A stretch of DNA of 64,000 nucleotides, taken from positions 5,730,501-5,794,500 of the forward strand of contig JAVTVX010000013.1 of NCBI GenBank assembly GCA_033439265.1, given 5' to 3'. The position numbers and the translations under genes are program-made. Below, one piece after another: positions 23,015 through 35,345 of this stretch (within the stretch, counting starts at the first letter, position 1; each line of letters begins with the position of its first letter). The notes under the pieces are model-generated. The model was not told where the DNA came from. It saw nothing but the letters and a program-made list of their open reading frames with translations, and did no database searches. The stretch is from Dillenia suffruticosa (Eukaryota > Streptophyta > Magnoliopsida > Dilleniales > Dilleniaceae).

Positions 23015-24993
23015 CATATAAAGTTTGTGAACTTTACCCCCAACTCATAAATTGGTCCATAAATTTCAAAATGTAACAGTTGAGGATCTAGACTTTAAAA
23101 ACCATAACAAGTTGGTCCTTCTGTCAATAATGGCGCCTAACTGGCCGTTATCTGCTGAGTTGGCTCAAAATTACGAATTATGTAGATATCATGTGTCAAT
23201 AATTGCTGACGTATCACATAACACATTAGCACCACCATATACAACATTGCCACTTCAACACTAATGCTGATGTGGCAATACCACGTCAGCATATTAAATT
23301 AATAAATTTTAATGGTTTTAATTAATAAATAATGTATTTTCTCTCTCTCTCTTCCCCTCCCTTTCTCTCTGTCCACTCTTCTCTCCTCTCTCTCTCTCTC
23401 TCTCACTAAAAAAAAGTAACATTCTTCACCGTAAGTGCAGTTCATGATCTCTGCACCTTCCTTCTTTCTATTCCGTTCATCGGTTTCTTCTTCTTTTTCT
23501 CTGTCGCTACTTTATCTTTATCTTTATCTCTCTCTTTCTCTTCCTTTGGTTATTGCTGTTGTTCTTGATTTTTCTTCTGCTTCAAAGCTTCGAGTTTCGG
23601 AGAGAATGAAAACTAAAATGTGTATCGGATTACTGCAATTAAGTGATAATTTTTGTTATGGTTGTGTCTGAACCCTCCCCACCCACACCCCTACGGTACC
23701 CCAAGACCCACATTTTATATAGTTTTTTCGCTATTGTTTTTCCATCAAACTTTACGCAAATCCCCTCAACTTTTGCCTTGCATTGCGCTTGGGATTCCCC
23801 AAGTCTGAGGACTTAAGGTTGTAAGCTTAAGAACCATTGGTGAAGATTTTTTATATTTATCAAATCCCGTGCATCTATTGCTAGTGTCTTGTAAGGAGGA
23901 AATTTTTTGTCCTCCAAGAGCTAAACTCTATTTTTAACTGGAGATTTTGATAATAGAGTAATGTTTCAGTCTTGCCATTCAACATTTGGGCTGTATCATG
24001 ACTGCCATTGATGAAATTTGAATAACAAAATAATTTAGAATGCAATTGAATAGCTCAAAAATGTATTTGAGTTTTGTTCCTTCAGCATCAGAAACCCAAA
24101 AATGAGAACTTTATTTTATTTTGTTTTTTCGGCCTGGTGTGCCATGATGTGCCATCAGAAATCCATAACTTTTTTGGGTTTCAAAAGAAAGTGGCTTTTA
24201 AGTTTTGAATTTTTAGGAGGCAAACTTGAGCTTTCTCAATCACCAGATCAGTCCTATCCATCATTTTCATCTTGTTGCATTCACCGACAGTACACTTTTG
24301 AAGCTTTATCTTTCCTTTGGAGTCATATTCCTGCTTCCTCTTTCTGCTACTTGATGTTGTTTGCTCCTTTTTTGATCTGGAAATTGTGGATTGGATTTTG
24401 AGGGGTTTGGGAAAAAATTGGTGAGTTTGGGTTTGTGGGTGGAATAGGGAAGTGGGTTTGAGATTTGAGATAGAGAGGAGAGAGAGAGGTCCATTGTTGT
24501 GAGGAGAGAGAGAAGGAGTAGATGACAAAGATGAGGTTTCAGTCTAGCTCTGCGCATGCCTTGCTCATTTAATTGACCCATGTCTACTGAAAACATTGTT
24601 AGGGTTTTTTATAGGGAGAGAGAGAGAGGGGAGAAGAGAGGGGAAGGGGAAGGGAGATTTGAGAGAAAAATATTTTTTTCTAGAGAGAGAGAGAGAAAAC
24701 AAATTATTTATTAATTTTTATTAATTAAAAAATTAAATATTATTAATTTAATATGCTGTGGCAATATTCCGTGTGGTAGTACTGATGTGTCACGTGACAC
24801 GTTAATAATTATTGACATATGGTATTCACATAATCTGTCATTTTGAGCTAATTCAGCAGATAATGGTCAGTTAGACGTCATTACTGACTAAAGGACCAAC
24901 TTGTTACGGTTTCTAAAGTTTGGGTCCTCAATCGTTACGTTTTGAAATTCAGAAATCAATTTATGAATTTTGGATAAATTTCATGAACTTGAC
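23015..24993. mobile_element. Mutator-like non-autonomous element with long inverted repeats
   Basis: About 300 bp at 23015-23345 recurs inverted at about 24700-24993. Matching blocks, comparing left with reversed right, include GTAACAGTTGAGGA/GTAACGATTGAGGA, TAACAAGTTGGTCCTT in both, and TTATCTGCTGA. The candidate target duplication is ATATAATTA (9 bp) at 23006-23014 and 24994-25002. A 9-bp duplication with long terminal inverted repeats is the mark of Mutator-like elements. The interior (about 1.35 kb) has no transposase, so the element is non-autonomous. The flank is AT-rich, so a chance 9-bp match cannot be fully excluded, but the inverted repeats are clear. Confidence 0.8.
24181..24596 (-). 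other. Ser/Pro-rich ORFs inside the Mutator-like element
   Basis: Two overlapping minus frames, 24596-24306 and 24528-24181, start with Ser/Leu/Pro/Asn-rich sequence (LSSLSQISNPLPYSTHKPKL in one). This composition resembles plastid transit peptides: rich in hydroxyl residues, basic, with no acidic residues early on. It could be a host gene piece captured by the element (Pack-MULE), or simply CT-rich leader read as protein. I do not recognise the parent gene. Confidence 0.3.
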
Positions 24994-25231
24994 ATATAAT
25001 TATTTCTTAATAAAAATATAAGAAGAAGTGAATGGGTAGATATCATTTTAAAAAACAAAATTCGAATATTGCGTCTTCAAGAAATTAATTTGAATTTACG
25101 TGGGAAGGGGGAACCGCGTACGAACAAAAACTAGTTACTAAAACGGAAAAGGAAGAGATTGGAAAAATTAGGGCATAATAGATCGGTGGCCACCTCCACG
25201 GCAACGTCGCTGACGATTCACAGGAACCGAC

Positions 25232-25233
<2 letters not shown>

Positions 25234-25262
<29 letters not shown>
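25234..25262. repeat. (GA)n microsatellite upstream of the CTR9 copy
   Basis: About 14 GA units ending some 20 bases before the ATG of the CTR9-like pseudogene. Confidence 0.95.
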
Positions 25263-25265
<3 letters not shown>

Positions 25266-28200
25266 TTTGGATCAGGAGAAGAATGGGGAGTGCGTACGTA
25301 CCTGTGCCGAACTCGAGGAGGAAGTGAGAGTGTATCTTGACCATCGAGACGCACCTGACATTCTCCACATTCTCAAGGCTGAATAGACCCGCTTGACCTC
25401 TGGCTAATCATCGCTGTAATCTCTCTCTCTCTCTCTCTATTTATCATCTATCAGTATGCTTTGTATTTGAATTTCTGATTTATTTGTTAAAAGAAGCATT
25501 CCTTAATTGGTAGTTTATCTGTGGGAATTTTTCGGCGTTCATAGTTATTTTAATCAATATGCTACTTCGTTCTAGATGTTGTGATATGTGTGGTCACGCC
25601 TTGTCGAATCTGATATGTGTTTAATTTGCAAACTGCAATTTGTGGATATAAGTATTTTTCGATTCTGTCTTTGGGTGGTGGAATTGAAGCATTAAAGGGT
25701 TGATTTTTGGAAATTATCTAAGTGGGGGGTAATGAAAAATTTTAAATTATTGGGGTTTTAGTTGGTGCTCTTAGTAGGAAGAATTTTTGGATTTTGAAGT
25801 TGGAAAATTTTCTTATTTTAGAATAATATAGTGTAGGCAATTCAAGCAAGATACAATTTTTAACATTTTCTTATTTTTGATATCATTGTAAAACTTCTAT
25901 AGGTTGCTGATAAGGTGATTTGTTTGAAAAATCACTGTTATATTGACAAATCTTTCTAAAAATCTGGAACATGCTTTTTAAGAATGCTCTTGGACTTAGT
26001 CGGGCTAGCTCTTCCTTGGTTTTTTGATTTTGGAATATACTTGTCTTATTGCAGAGGGAGTATTTCAAACAAGGAAAGCTTGAGCAATTTCGACAAATTC
26101 TGGAGGAAGGGTCTAGTCCTGGTATCAGTTGTTAATTGCTTTTTCTTCTGGTATGTGCTCTTAACTGGAGTATATCCCCAGTATTACTTTTGCATTTATT
26201 TGATACAGAAATCGATGAATATTATGCTGATGTGAGATATGAGAGGATTGCAATTCTAAATGCCTTAGGTGCCTACTACAGCTACCTGGGGGTAATCAAG
26301 ACCAAGCAAAGAGAAAAAGAGGAGCATTTTATTATGGCAACATAATATTATAATAAAGCATCAAGAATTAACATGCATGAGCCATCTACCTGGGTCGGAA
26401 ATGGCAACTTTCATTTCTTTTTGTTATCCTTTATTTAGTTCTTAAATAGTTGTCTCAATCTGTAAATGCCTTTAGTGTAATCTTTATAAGGTCATATACT
26501 TGTGTGTTTGAGAATATCAGTGTAAATGACAAAGTCTACAAACTTGTCAGGAATTCTCAAGTTCTACTTAATTGTGGTTGACTATTTTACTTTGACAGTC
26601 AGAGTAGATTATGATAAACTTTCTAATTATCTCTATTATTTTTTCTCATTGAAATTGTAGTTAGGTTTGCAATCTATCTCAGGTTACACCTCTTAAAAAT
26701 GCACCATATAACAATATTACCCATGATCTGTTTAAACATGTTTAAATTAGTGAGTTCTAAATGTTTCATCAACCTACATAGTTGTAAAGAATTGGCTAAT
26801 CATTGATATCCTGCATGGTCACTAAATGACCTAAGCAACTGAATCTCAAAATATTTTATTGACAACTTTCTTTTTGAGATGATTATAATGGAGTTCTAAA
26901 CCTTTTTACTCATTTTCGATTTAGTTATTCTTTACACTTTTTCCTATTGAATCCTAAATGTTTAGATTTATATTACAATTTTACTCCTATGGCTGAAATC
27001 CTAACGGAATGTACACTCTAGAGTTAAATAAGCCGTGTGACATTCTTTATGGCATTGATGCGGCTACCTTGTGAATAATTTTTTTTCCATAAAAAAGAGA
27101 TATGAACCAACAATTTCAGAGCAATGCTTACTTCGTGGACTAATGTAGATGCTGTCGTAGGGTTAGACCCTTTCATCTTTTTTTGGACATGTTATAGGAC
27201 ATGACATCCACAACAGTGCCATGTGGATTATTTAATGGTAAAGTGTATGATTTGTTATTAATTTCATCATTGAACTAGAATTATAACCAAGTCTATACAT
27301 TTAGGGTTCAAAAGGATTAGTTAAAAGGTTCAGGACTAAATTCGAAAACAAATAAAAGTTTTAGAACTCCCTACGTAATTATCCCCAGGGTGCTCGGAAT
27401 GTCAACCCATTTGTCTCACTGAGATGTTCTCATTTCTGTTTTCCCAGTGGTCATTACAACTTACCTATGTCATGTCTGAGACATAAAATGGATGTTGTTT
27501 AAATAGAATTCCTATATGGATGATATTCATTTGTGAAGGTTATGATGCTTTTCTAGGAAAAAGAGAGCAAGGGTGCTGAATGAAGGCTCTGCCAATTGAC
27601 TGATGGCCTAAAATAGTTTTCTTCAACTTGGAACCACTCTGGCAGATGCATACATAAAGCTTTTGTTGTGCATGGTGGAACTTCCAATTCTTAATGTGCA
27701 TCCTTTTGTTTTTTAACAGGTCAGCTTTTGTTGGCCAAGGGTGAGATAGAACAGGCATTCTATGCAATTAAAATTGTGCTGGATGGAGATCACCATAATG
27801 TTCCTGCTCTCCTTGGCCACATATGTTGATGTTGCTGTTGCTTGGCTTGTTTAGTGAGATGGTTTTTCTGAGTACTTCAGTTTTGCGGGTTAGTCTGATG
27901 GGTCAAAGGGGCATGAGCTACAAGCATCATTTCCTATTTTCTTTTTGTGGAGTTGGGGCTGAGTTCTATTCTTCCTCTTGAATTAACTGCCCTGACTTAA
28001 CGCAGGCATGTGTTCAATTTAATAGGGGCTGTTATTCAGATTCACTCGATCTTTATAAGGTTTGTCAGTTATCCTCCCCCTTTTTTCTGTGTTACTTCCT
28101 TACTTTTTTTTATCAGATTTTAGGCTATTCCAAATTCTTGCGACCGTAAAACTTGCAGTGATTTCTAGATATTATCCTTGTTATGATTAGAAAAGTTGAT

Positions 28201-29842
28201 ATATGTATCTACCTTACGCTTTGGTTTGAGGGCTTTGGAAGTCTATCCTAATTGCCGCAGAGCAGTCAGACTTGGCATAGGTCTTTGTCACTACAAATTA
28301 GGTAACTTGCAGAAAGCTCAACAGGCATTTCAACATGTTATACAGGCAAGTTAGCTTTTTACCCATTCTTTTGAAACCTAGATAAGCTACAGGTTATTCG
28401 CTATTAACACTTATTCTGTTCCTTCCCTGATATGGTACTTGTAGTTGGAACCAGACAATGTTGAAGCTCTTGTTGCACTTCGAATTTTGGATTTGCAAGC
28501 GAATGAAGGTTAGACAAATTTTTTCTCTTTTTCATTTCTCCCGCTCTTTTCTTAGTTCTTATTTTATAAGTGAAGATCTTGTCAACTATTCTAATCTCCG
28601 GGCAGCGTTCTCTTTTGAGCAAAATCTCCATAGAGTTTCTACTTTTCAGTTCTTTTTTTTGGGGGGGTTGGGGGGAGGTCTGTGCTCTTTTTTTAGATCT
28701 TAATGATTTTTCACATCTGTGCAGCTGCTGGTATTAGAAATGGAATGGAGAAGATGCAAAGAGCTTTTAAGATATATCCCTAGTCATCTATGGCCTTGAA
28801 TCATCTGGCAAATCACTTCTTTTTCACTTGTCAACATTTCTTAGTTGAGCAGCTGACTGAGACTGCACTTGCTGTAACCAATCACGGTCCAACAAAGTCA
28901 CATTCGTACTACATTTTAGCACGCTCTTACCATAGCAAGGTTTTGAACCTCTGACCTTGTGATCTTCATGATACCATGCTGTTTACCTAATTGTGAGTCA
29001 TAGTTTGTATTGTCTATTTCCTCACTTGTATTTGAGTATGTTTCTTGCAGTTGGTCACAACGGGTGTGGGTTTACCACTGACATTCATGATGCCAACTTT
29101 GGATGAAATATCTTGGAGCATTTTTCTTATTAGCAATATGTGATTGGGAGAACTGCATGTGTTATCTTTTTGGAGGCTTTGAATAACACGAATTGCAGAT
29201 GCTCATAGAGAGGATGGATTGTGGTGAAGGACTCATAGAGGTGGAGATTTTGAGGTAGTTTGAAGTGTTGCTATTAAATGCCTGTGGGAATTGAAGGAAA
29301 AAACGACGCATTACAATGTCATTTAGGCCTATTATAAATATGGTTTCTTTTATCTTTCTGTTTCTTAAGAATCTAGAGATGAAGGAGGGTGTCCTATGTG
29401 TTGATTCCTTCCTGTTTGGATTTCATAGATTTTTTTCCCTGTAAGTGACTAGCTTCGTATTTGGGTGATGTCCCCTTGGAGCCTAGTTTATTTATATTCA
29501 ACCAGGAAAGATGGAGCTCTTCCAGTGCTCTTTTTAAAACGTTTTGTCAAAATTGATACCAGAACATTTTCATTAGTATGGAGACTAAAAGTTGGTCAAA
29601 TTATTGGGATTAAGACTCAGATTGTTGTTGTTGTCTTATGGAGACTAAAAGTTGGACAATTGGATATTTAGTTTGGCTTGATGACATCCAATAATTCGTA
29701 GTTGCTCCTTCGTAGTCTCAGGTGCATGTGAAAGGGGTTTCTTCATGTGCTCTCATAGTTCTGATCATATGTTTTATATCCCATTCGCTCTTATTGGGTG
29801 ACATTAAGAGAATTTCTAGCTGTGGTGCTTTTCTTTGTTTGC

Positions 29843-29870
29843 TCTCTCTCTCTCTCTCTCCCCCCCCCCC
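29843..29870. repeat. (CT)n-(C)n simple repeat in a CTR9-like intron
   Basis: A CT run passes directly into a C homopolymer, inside the intron before the GDYEKAGMYY exon. Confidence 0.85.
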
Positions 29871-32800
29871 TTTTCTTGGTTTAGGTACCCTCTGAATGCT
29901 CTTTGTTATTTTCTAAATTCTCTTACCGCAGGGGGATTATGAGAAAGCTGGAATGTACTACATGGCATCTGTTAAGGAAAGCAATAAGCCTCATGAATTT
30001 GTATTGGCTTACTATGGTAAGTAAATGCTTCCTGTTTAGTTTCTTTGGCGTTTGACCATCTTCCTTATTATTTTGCGGTACTTTTTATGGAACACCAGTA
30101 ATTGCCTGAAAACATTTTACTTTTATTGAATCATCCATTGAGATTATTATGATGCTAGTTGTTATGATCACTTTTTATTTCTTACTTTCTTTTTGGAATA
30201 TTTCAGTAGATGAGAGAAATTTTCTCATGCATGCTGTGTTGCCAGTGTTTTGTGCTTTAGAAGTAATTTGAGGTTTACTTGGTTATTATGGTTTCACACT
30301 AAAACAAGGTTGGGACAGGTTCAACTGAAGTTGGGAGATTTTAGAAGTTTACTCTCAAACTTTGAAAAAGTTTTGGAGATTCATCCCGAAAATTGTGAGA
30401 CACTAAAAGTGAGTTTGTTCAAATAGTAAGATATTAATTTTCTAGTTCTTTTCTTATTAGTTGTTGTCTGCTGCATCTTGATTTTCTAAAAGCCTTTTCT
30501 CCTAGGTTCTTGGACATATTTATGTTCAGCTTGGCTCAACTGAAAAGGCCCTGGAACTTTTGAGGAAAGTGACAAGAATTGATCCGCATGATGCCCAGGT
30601 AATTTACAGATGCTAACTATTTCTTGTTTGTAGAATATATGTTGCAAAAGTTCTTGATGAATGAGTTTCATGCACTGAAAGAGTTAGCTTTGTTTCTGAT
30701 TAGAATGTGAACACATGCTAAACATTTGCAATGCTTGGGCACTGAGGGTTTGGAGAGTGAATGGTCAAGGTTTACACGGTTTTCAACATAGATCAATTAT
30801 AAGTTATAAGGCCTATATTTTATTCACTTATTTGCTTCCTCATGTTTGTCATCCTCTAAATATCTGCTGCCTATTGCATATTAACATTGAAATTTTATGC
30901 ATATTTGATCTTTCTATTTTAACTCATCCGACTGTAACATTCAAGCATTTCTTGAGCTTGCGGAATTGCTGATATCATCTGATGAAGGAGCTGCTCTAGA
31001 TGCTTTCAAAAATGTAAGGGCATTCATTATTACTGGCATGCATCAATGACTTGACTTGTTAATATTCATAAACTACTGCATTCCCCATACCATTATACTT
31101 CCATGCATCATTAACCCTTGGAATTCTAGAATCTTGAATGGCCTTTCTATTTGAATTGTGGTTTGGCTGTCGAGTTGAAGCAACCGAAGCATAATAATAG
31201 CACCTGATGTGGTGATTTTTCATAATCCTTTTGTATTTTTTTCCTTAATATATAATAAAATTGATCTACAAAAACCACGGATAAGGATCTTGGCCATGCT
31301 TTATTTTCTGTTCCTTTTTCTCTCTACCTTATCTGCATGTCACATTTTTCCCCTTCTTCCTCATGTGCTTGCAATTATTGAATTATTTTTGATGTTGTTA
31401 CAGGCACGTGGGCTTCCTAAGAAGGGAGGAGAATAGGTCCCGATAGAACTGCTTAACAACATTGGAGTTCTTCATTTTGAAAGAGGAGAATTTGAGGTCT
31501 GAAGAGTCTGTAAGGATCCTGATGTAAGCACATAAATTTGTAATCTTCTGTTTCAATCCTTGGATGCTTGTGTATTAATCTGCTTCTTGCTCACGGTTGA
31601 ATGGCACTGGACTTTTGCTGATTTAATTCCTTGATCTAGGTCTTGTCTCAATTTTCATTAGTTTGTTGTCATTATCACGAGAATTAGCCTTCTTTTTTTT
31701 TTTTTCTTTTTCAGCTGGCTGAACAAACATTTAGGGAAGCTTTAGGTGATGGCTTATGGCTTGCCTTTATTGATGGAAAAGTAGATTCCTACCCTTTTGA
31801 TGCTTCTGCCTCTGACATATGCATACAAGGACATGTGGTTATTTCATCAGCTCGAGGAGGATGGTCAACTTGTGGATCTCCCCTGGAACAAAGTGACGGC
31901 ACTTTTCAACCTAGCCAGATTATTTGAGCAGTTGCATAAGACTGAAACGGCAAGCATATTGTACCGCGTGATATTGTTTAAGGTATGTGGTAGTCTTGCT
32001 GCATTAGTAGCATGTGAAAAGATTTTACTGTAGTTTGAAATTTCAAAATAGATTTGCTTTCTGTTTCTTTAACACACTATGAAAGAAAGTAGCTGAAAAT
32101 TATTCTCGAAGTTTAAATGATGTATATGACTAGGTAGGACTAGGATGGAGCAGCTGAGAGGGTTACAAAAACTTTCCTTTGAACATAGCTGCGGGATGTA
32201 CTGTCCCTCGCCCTCCCCTCCCCTCCCTCCCCCCCCCCAAAAAAAAAGATTGGCCTCGCAACATGCATATGACTAATGTTGCCCTTCTGATCTCTTCAAA
32301 GAACCTATTTCTTTGTTTTTTCACTGCCACTTAGAAGCACTTGCTTCTCCCAATGTAGATAGCTACTTTGTCCTTTTCTTAAGGTGTGCAGAGTCCATCG
32401 ATACTAGTTTTTGAACTGTGCAACAAATAGATTTGAGATACGTAAATAGCGTTTAATAAGCATTATTCTCATATGTGCCAATCTATTTTGATTTTACTTT
32501 GAGTAGTTTTTGCTTAACCAGTTGGTTTTTAATTCAGTTTCCGGAGTACATAGATGCTTATCTGAGGCTTGCAGCACTGGCCAAAGCTTGAAACAACATT
32601 CAGCTCAACATTGAACTGTTTCTTCCTACCCCCTTTATATTACTATGCCTGCATCCCATCCATTTCCGTGTTTCCTCTCCCAACAGAGGTTATTTTCTGA
32701 GGGACAACCTGTATTTTGAATTACATATTGGACCCAGCCTAAATTGTTGATTATTATTCTTTTTTTAGAGATATGTTGTTCATTATTTTTCCATTGTTTA

Positions 32801-35189
32801 ACACCTTGTCAGTCAAATTAAAAAAACAACTGAACTCAACTAAGCTTAGTCCCTACTTCGATGGTTAAATTAAAAAAGTTAACATATCATGTTTTAATAC
32901 TTATCCTAGATGGTCAAATTTGAAGATATGCATATGAAATGTATGAGAATTGAGATAGTAGAAATTGTTCCATCTTTATCTTGGATAAGAAAGAAGCATC
33001 AGAGAACACCAAACAAGTTTGGTTTGTGTCGGGGAGAGAAAGAGTTAGGCATGCTCTGCTTTGGCATGATTATGTTTTATTATCTACCAGTAACTTAACT
33101 TTATAGTATTAATTTGTTTTTCTTATAGATAGGGGATGCTTTGAAGCTAAATGACAAGTATCCAAATGCACTATCTCTGCTGGGAAGTTTGGAGCTTAAG
33201 AATGATGACCAGGTAAAGGCAAAAGAAACCTTTCTTGCTGCCAAAGATGCAGCTAATGGCAAGGATTCTTTCTCCATCACTGGTATGTTTTGCACACAGA
33301 TATTTGCTCCTGTTATTGTTGAAGTGCTTATTTCTAGCCTCATTAGATGATGACTCTTCAATGATTTTCATGTTTCTAAAGTTGTGTTTCCTATGGTCTC
33401 ATTTTGAAGTGCACATCTGGTGCCACCTGAATTCAAATTCGACTATGTAGTGATTCTTGTTCTTATTGATGTGGCCACTCTTTAGGATTACAATAGTCTT
33501 CCATCTGATTGTGGTCTTTGACTTTGCTTAGGGGAACTGGAACTATTTTGCTGCTGGGCGCTCTGAGAAGAGAAATCCAAAATTGGAAGCTACGCATCTT
33601 GAAAAAGCCAGGGAGCTATACACAAAAGTATGAACTCTCTCTCTTTAGCATCAAGTTTGGTTTTTGTATGATTTTTCTTCCTTCTAAGGAGATTTTTGTT
33701 TCCATAATAGACTGTGATGTGTTAATTGGGTTCTTATATATGATATATATATTTGTGTAAAGTGGGTTTGGTATTGTTAGGATCATATATTAAGTGCTTA
33801 CAGCATCACTTGAATAGGTCTTTGACCTCGTTATAAGAGATTGAATTCAATGTAGCAATGGATTGGGGATTGGAAGAGAGAAGAGAGAGCTTACCATAAA
33901 GGCATAGACAGTTGAAAAATGGTGCCAATGAGTACATCTTTATTGAAATGAAAATTGTGTTACAAGTAGAAGAAAGGGATAAACATGTCCACAAAATGCA
34001 TATGCACACAGATCTAATTATACATGTATGGATTGGGGTAGACACAACAAAACTGTGAACTGCTTTATTTCAGTTGCCATTGTAGCTTCAATTGACTCTT
34101 TCTTCTGTTGCTATAATAATTGAATATAGCATAGCTGTTGTCATAAATGAAATAGTTCTTTTTATTTTCTTTTCCTGTCTATGTTGTTGCATTCAGGATG
34201 TTGCTTTCCTGTTCTGTGCCTATTTTGCTTTTATATTTCCCTTCATTTTTTCCCTCTAGGAGGCATATTGACAGGCAGTCTGAATCTTTTGCTTTTCAAT
34301 ATTTCAGGTTCTGGTTCAGCATGCTTATAATTTGTATGCTGCTAGTGGTTCTGGAATGATCTTGGCTGGAAAAGGGCACTTTGATGTTGCCAAAGATATT
34401 TTGACACCGGTCTACTGGGTCTTTCTGCTAGGTTATTGTGAAAGCAAGCTAAAGGGAAAGAGACTGTATTTTAATTGCAGAATTTTCCAAATCTTCTTAA
34501 TCGTAGGTTCAGGAAACCACTAGTGGAAATGTTTTTCTCCAGATGCCAGATGCTTGAATAAATTTGGCACATGTTTATTATGCTCAAGGAAACTTTGCGC
34601 CGGCTGTGAAAATGGTAATCTAGTTTTAGTCTCACTCTTCTGTCATCTTAAAATTTGTTTCTTTATTGCATCCACCTCAGTGTTGTTACCATTATCTTGC
34701 GGTACCAGAACTGTGTGCGCTAGTTCTATTATAACACTGACACTCAAGTCCTCTATCTTGCCCATACTCATTATGAAGCCGAACAGTGGCAAGAATTCAA
34801 AAAAAACTCTGCTAAGAGCAATTCATTTGGCACCTTCAAATTATGTAATACGGTTTGATGCAGGTGTTGCAATGCAAAAGTTCTCAACATCTACACTACA
34901 AAAAGATAAGAGGACTGTCGATGAGGATGATTAACAAAATCATCACTCTTATATGTCTCATTTCATTCCATTAAGCATATAAGAATAAAAGCCATCCTTA
35001 AATACATTTAGAATATAATCCCATGTTTATGCAAGATCTTGTTGGTGGATCCTCTTTTGAATTCAAATCTTATTTGTCGGAAACATCCAGTAAATTATGT
35101 TTAATATGCTATGGCTCTTGGAATATTGCTTCGGGGAATTATGTTAAATGTAGGAGTAATGATATGTTACTGTAATGTTTACTGTAATT

Positions 35190-35345
35190 TTGCTCCTTTG
35201 GTGATCTCTGAGTCACGGGTTCGAGGCGTAGAAACAGTTTCTTTGCAAAAAATGCAAGGGGAAGACTGCGTACATATACACCCACCTTCCCCCTACCTCC
35301 ATACTAAGCCGGGGAGCACTTTGTACACGGGATGAGCCCTTTAAC
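35190..35345 (+). mobile_element. Au-like SINE in a CTR9-like intron
   Basis: The segment carries the RNA polymerase III B-box-like GGGTTCGAGGC at about 35217-35227. The hallmark plant Au-SINE blocks follow: GAAACAGTTTCTTTGCAAAAAATGCAAGG, GACTGCGTACAT, then ACCTTCCCCCTACC and a CGGGATGAGCCCT-like end. It is about 150 bp. Neither end nor a target duplication is certain. Confidence 0.75.

Noticed and set aside
29465..29671. 68-codon ORF in a CTR9-like intron with a repeated ATGGAGACTAAAAGTTGG block
   Set aside because: The frame exists only because of a short tandem duplication. No protein similarity was recognised.
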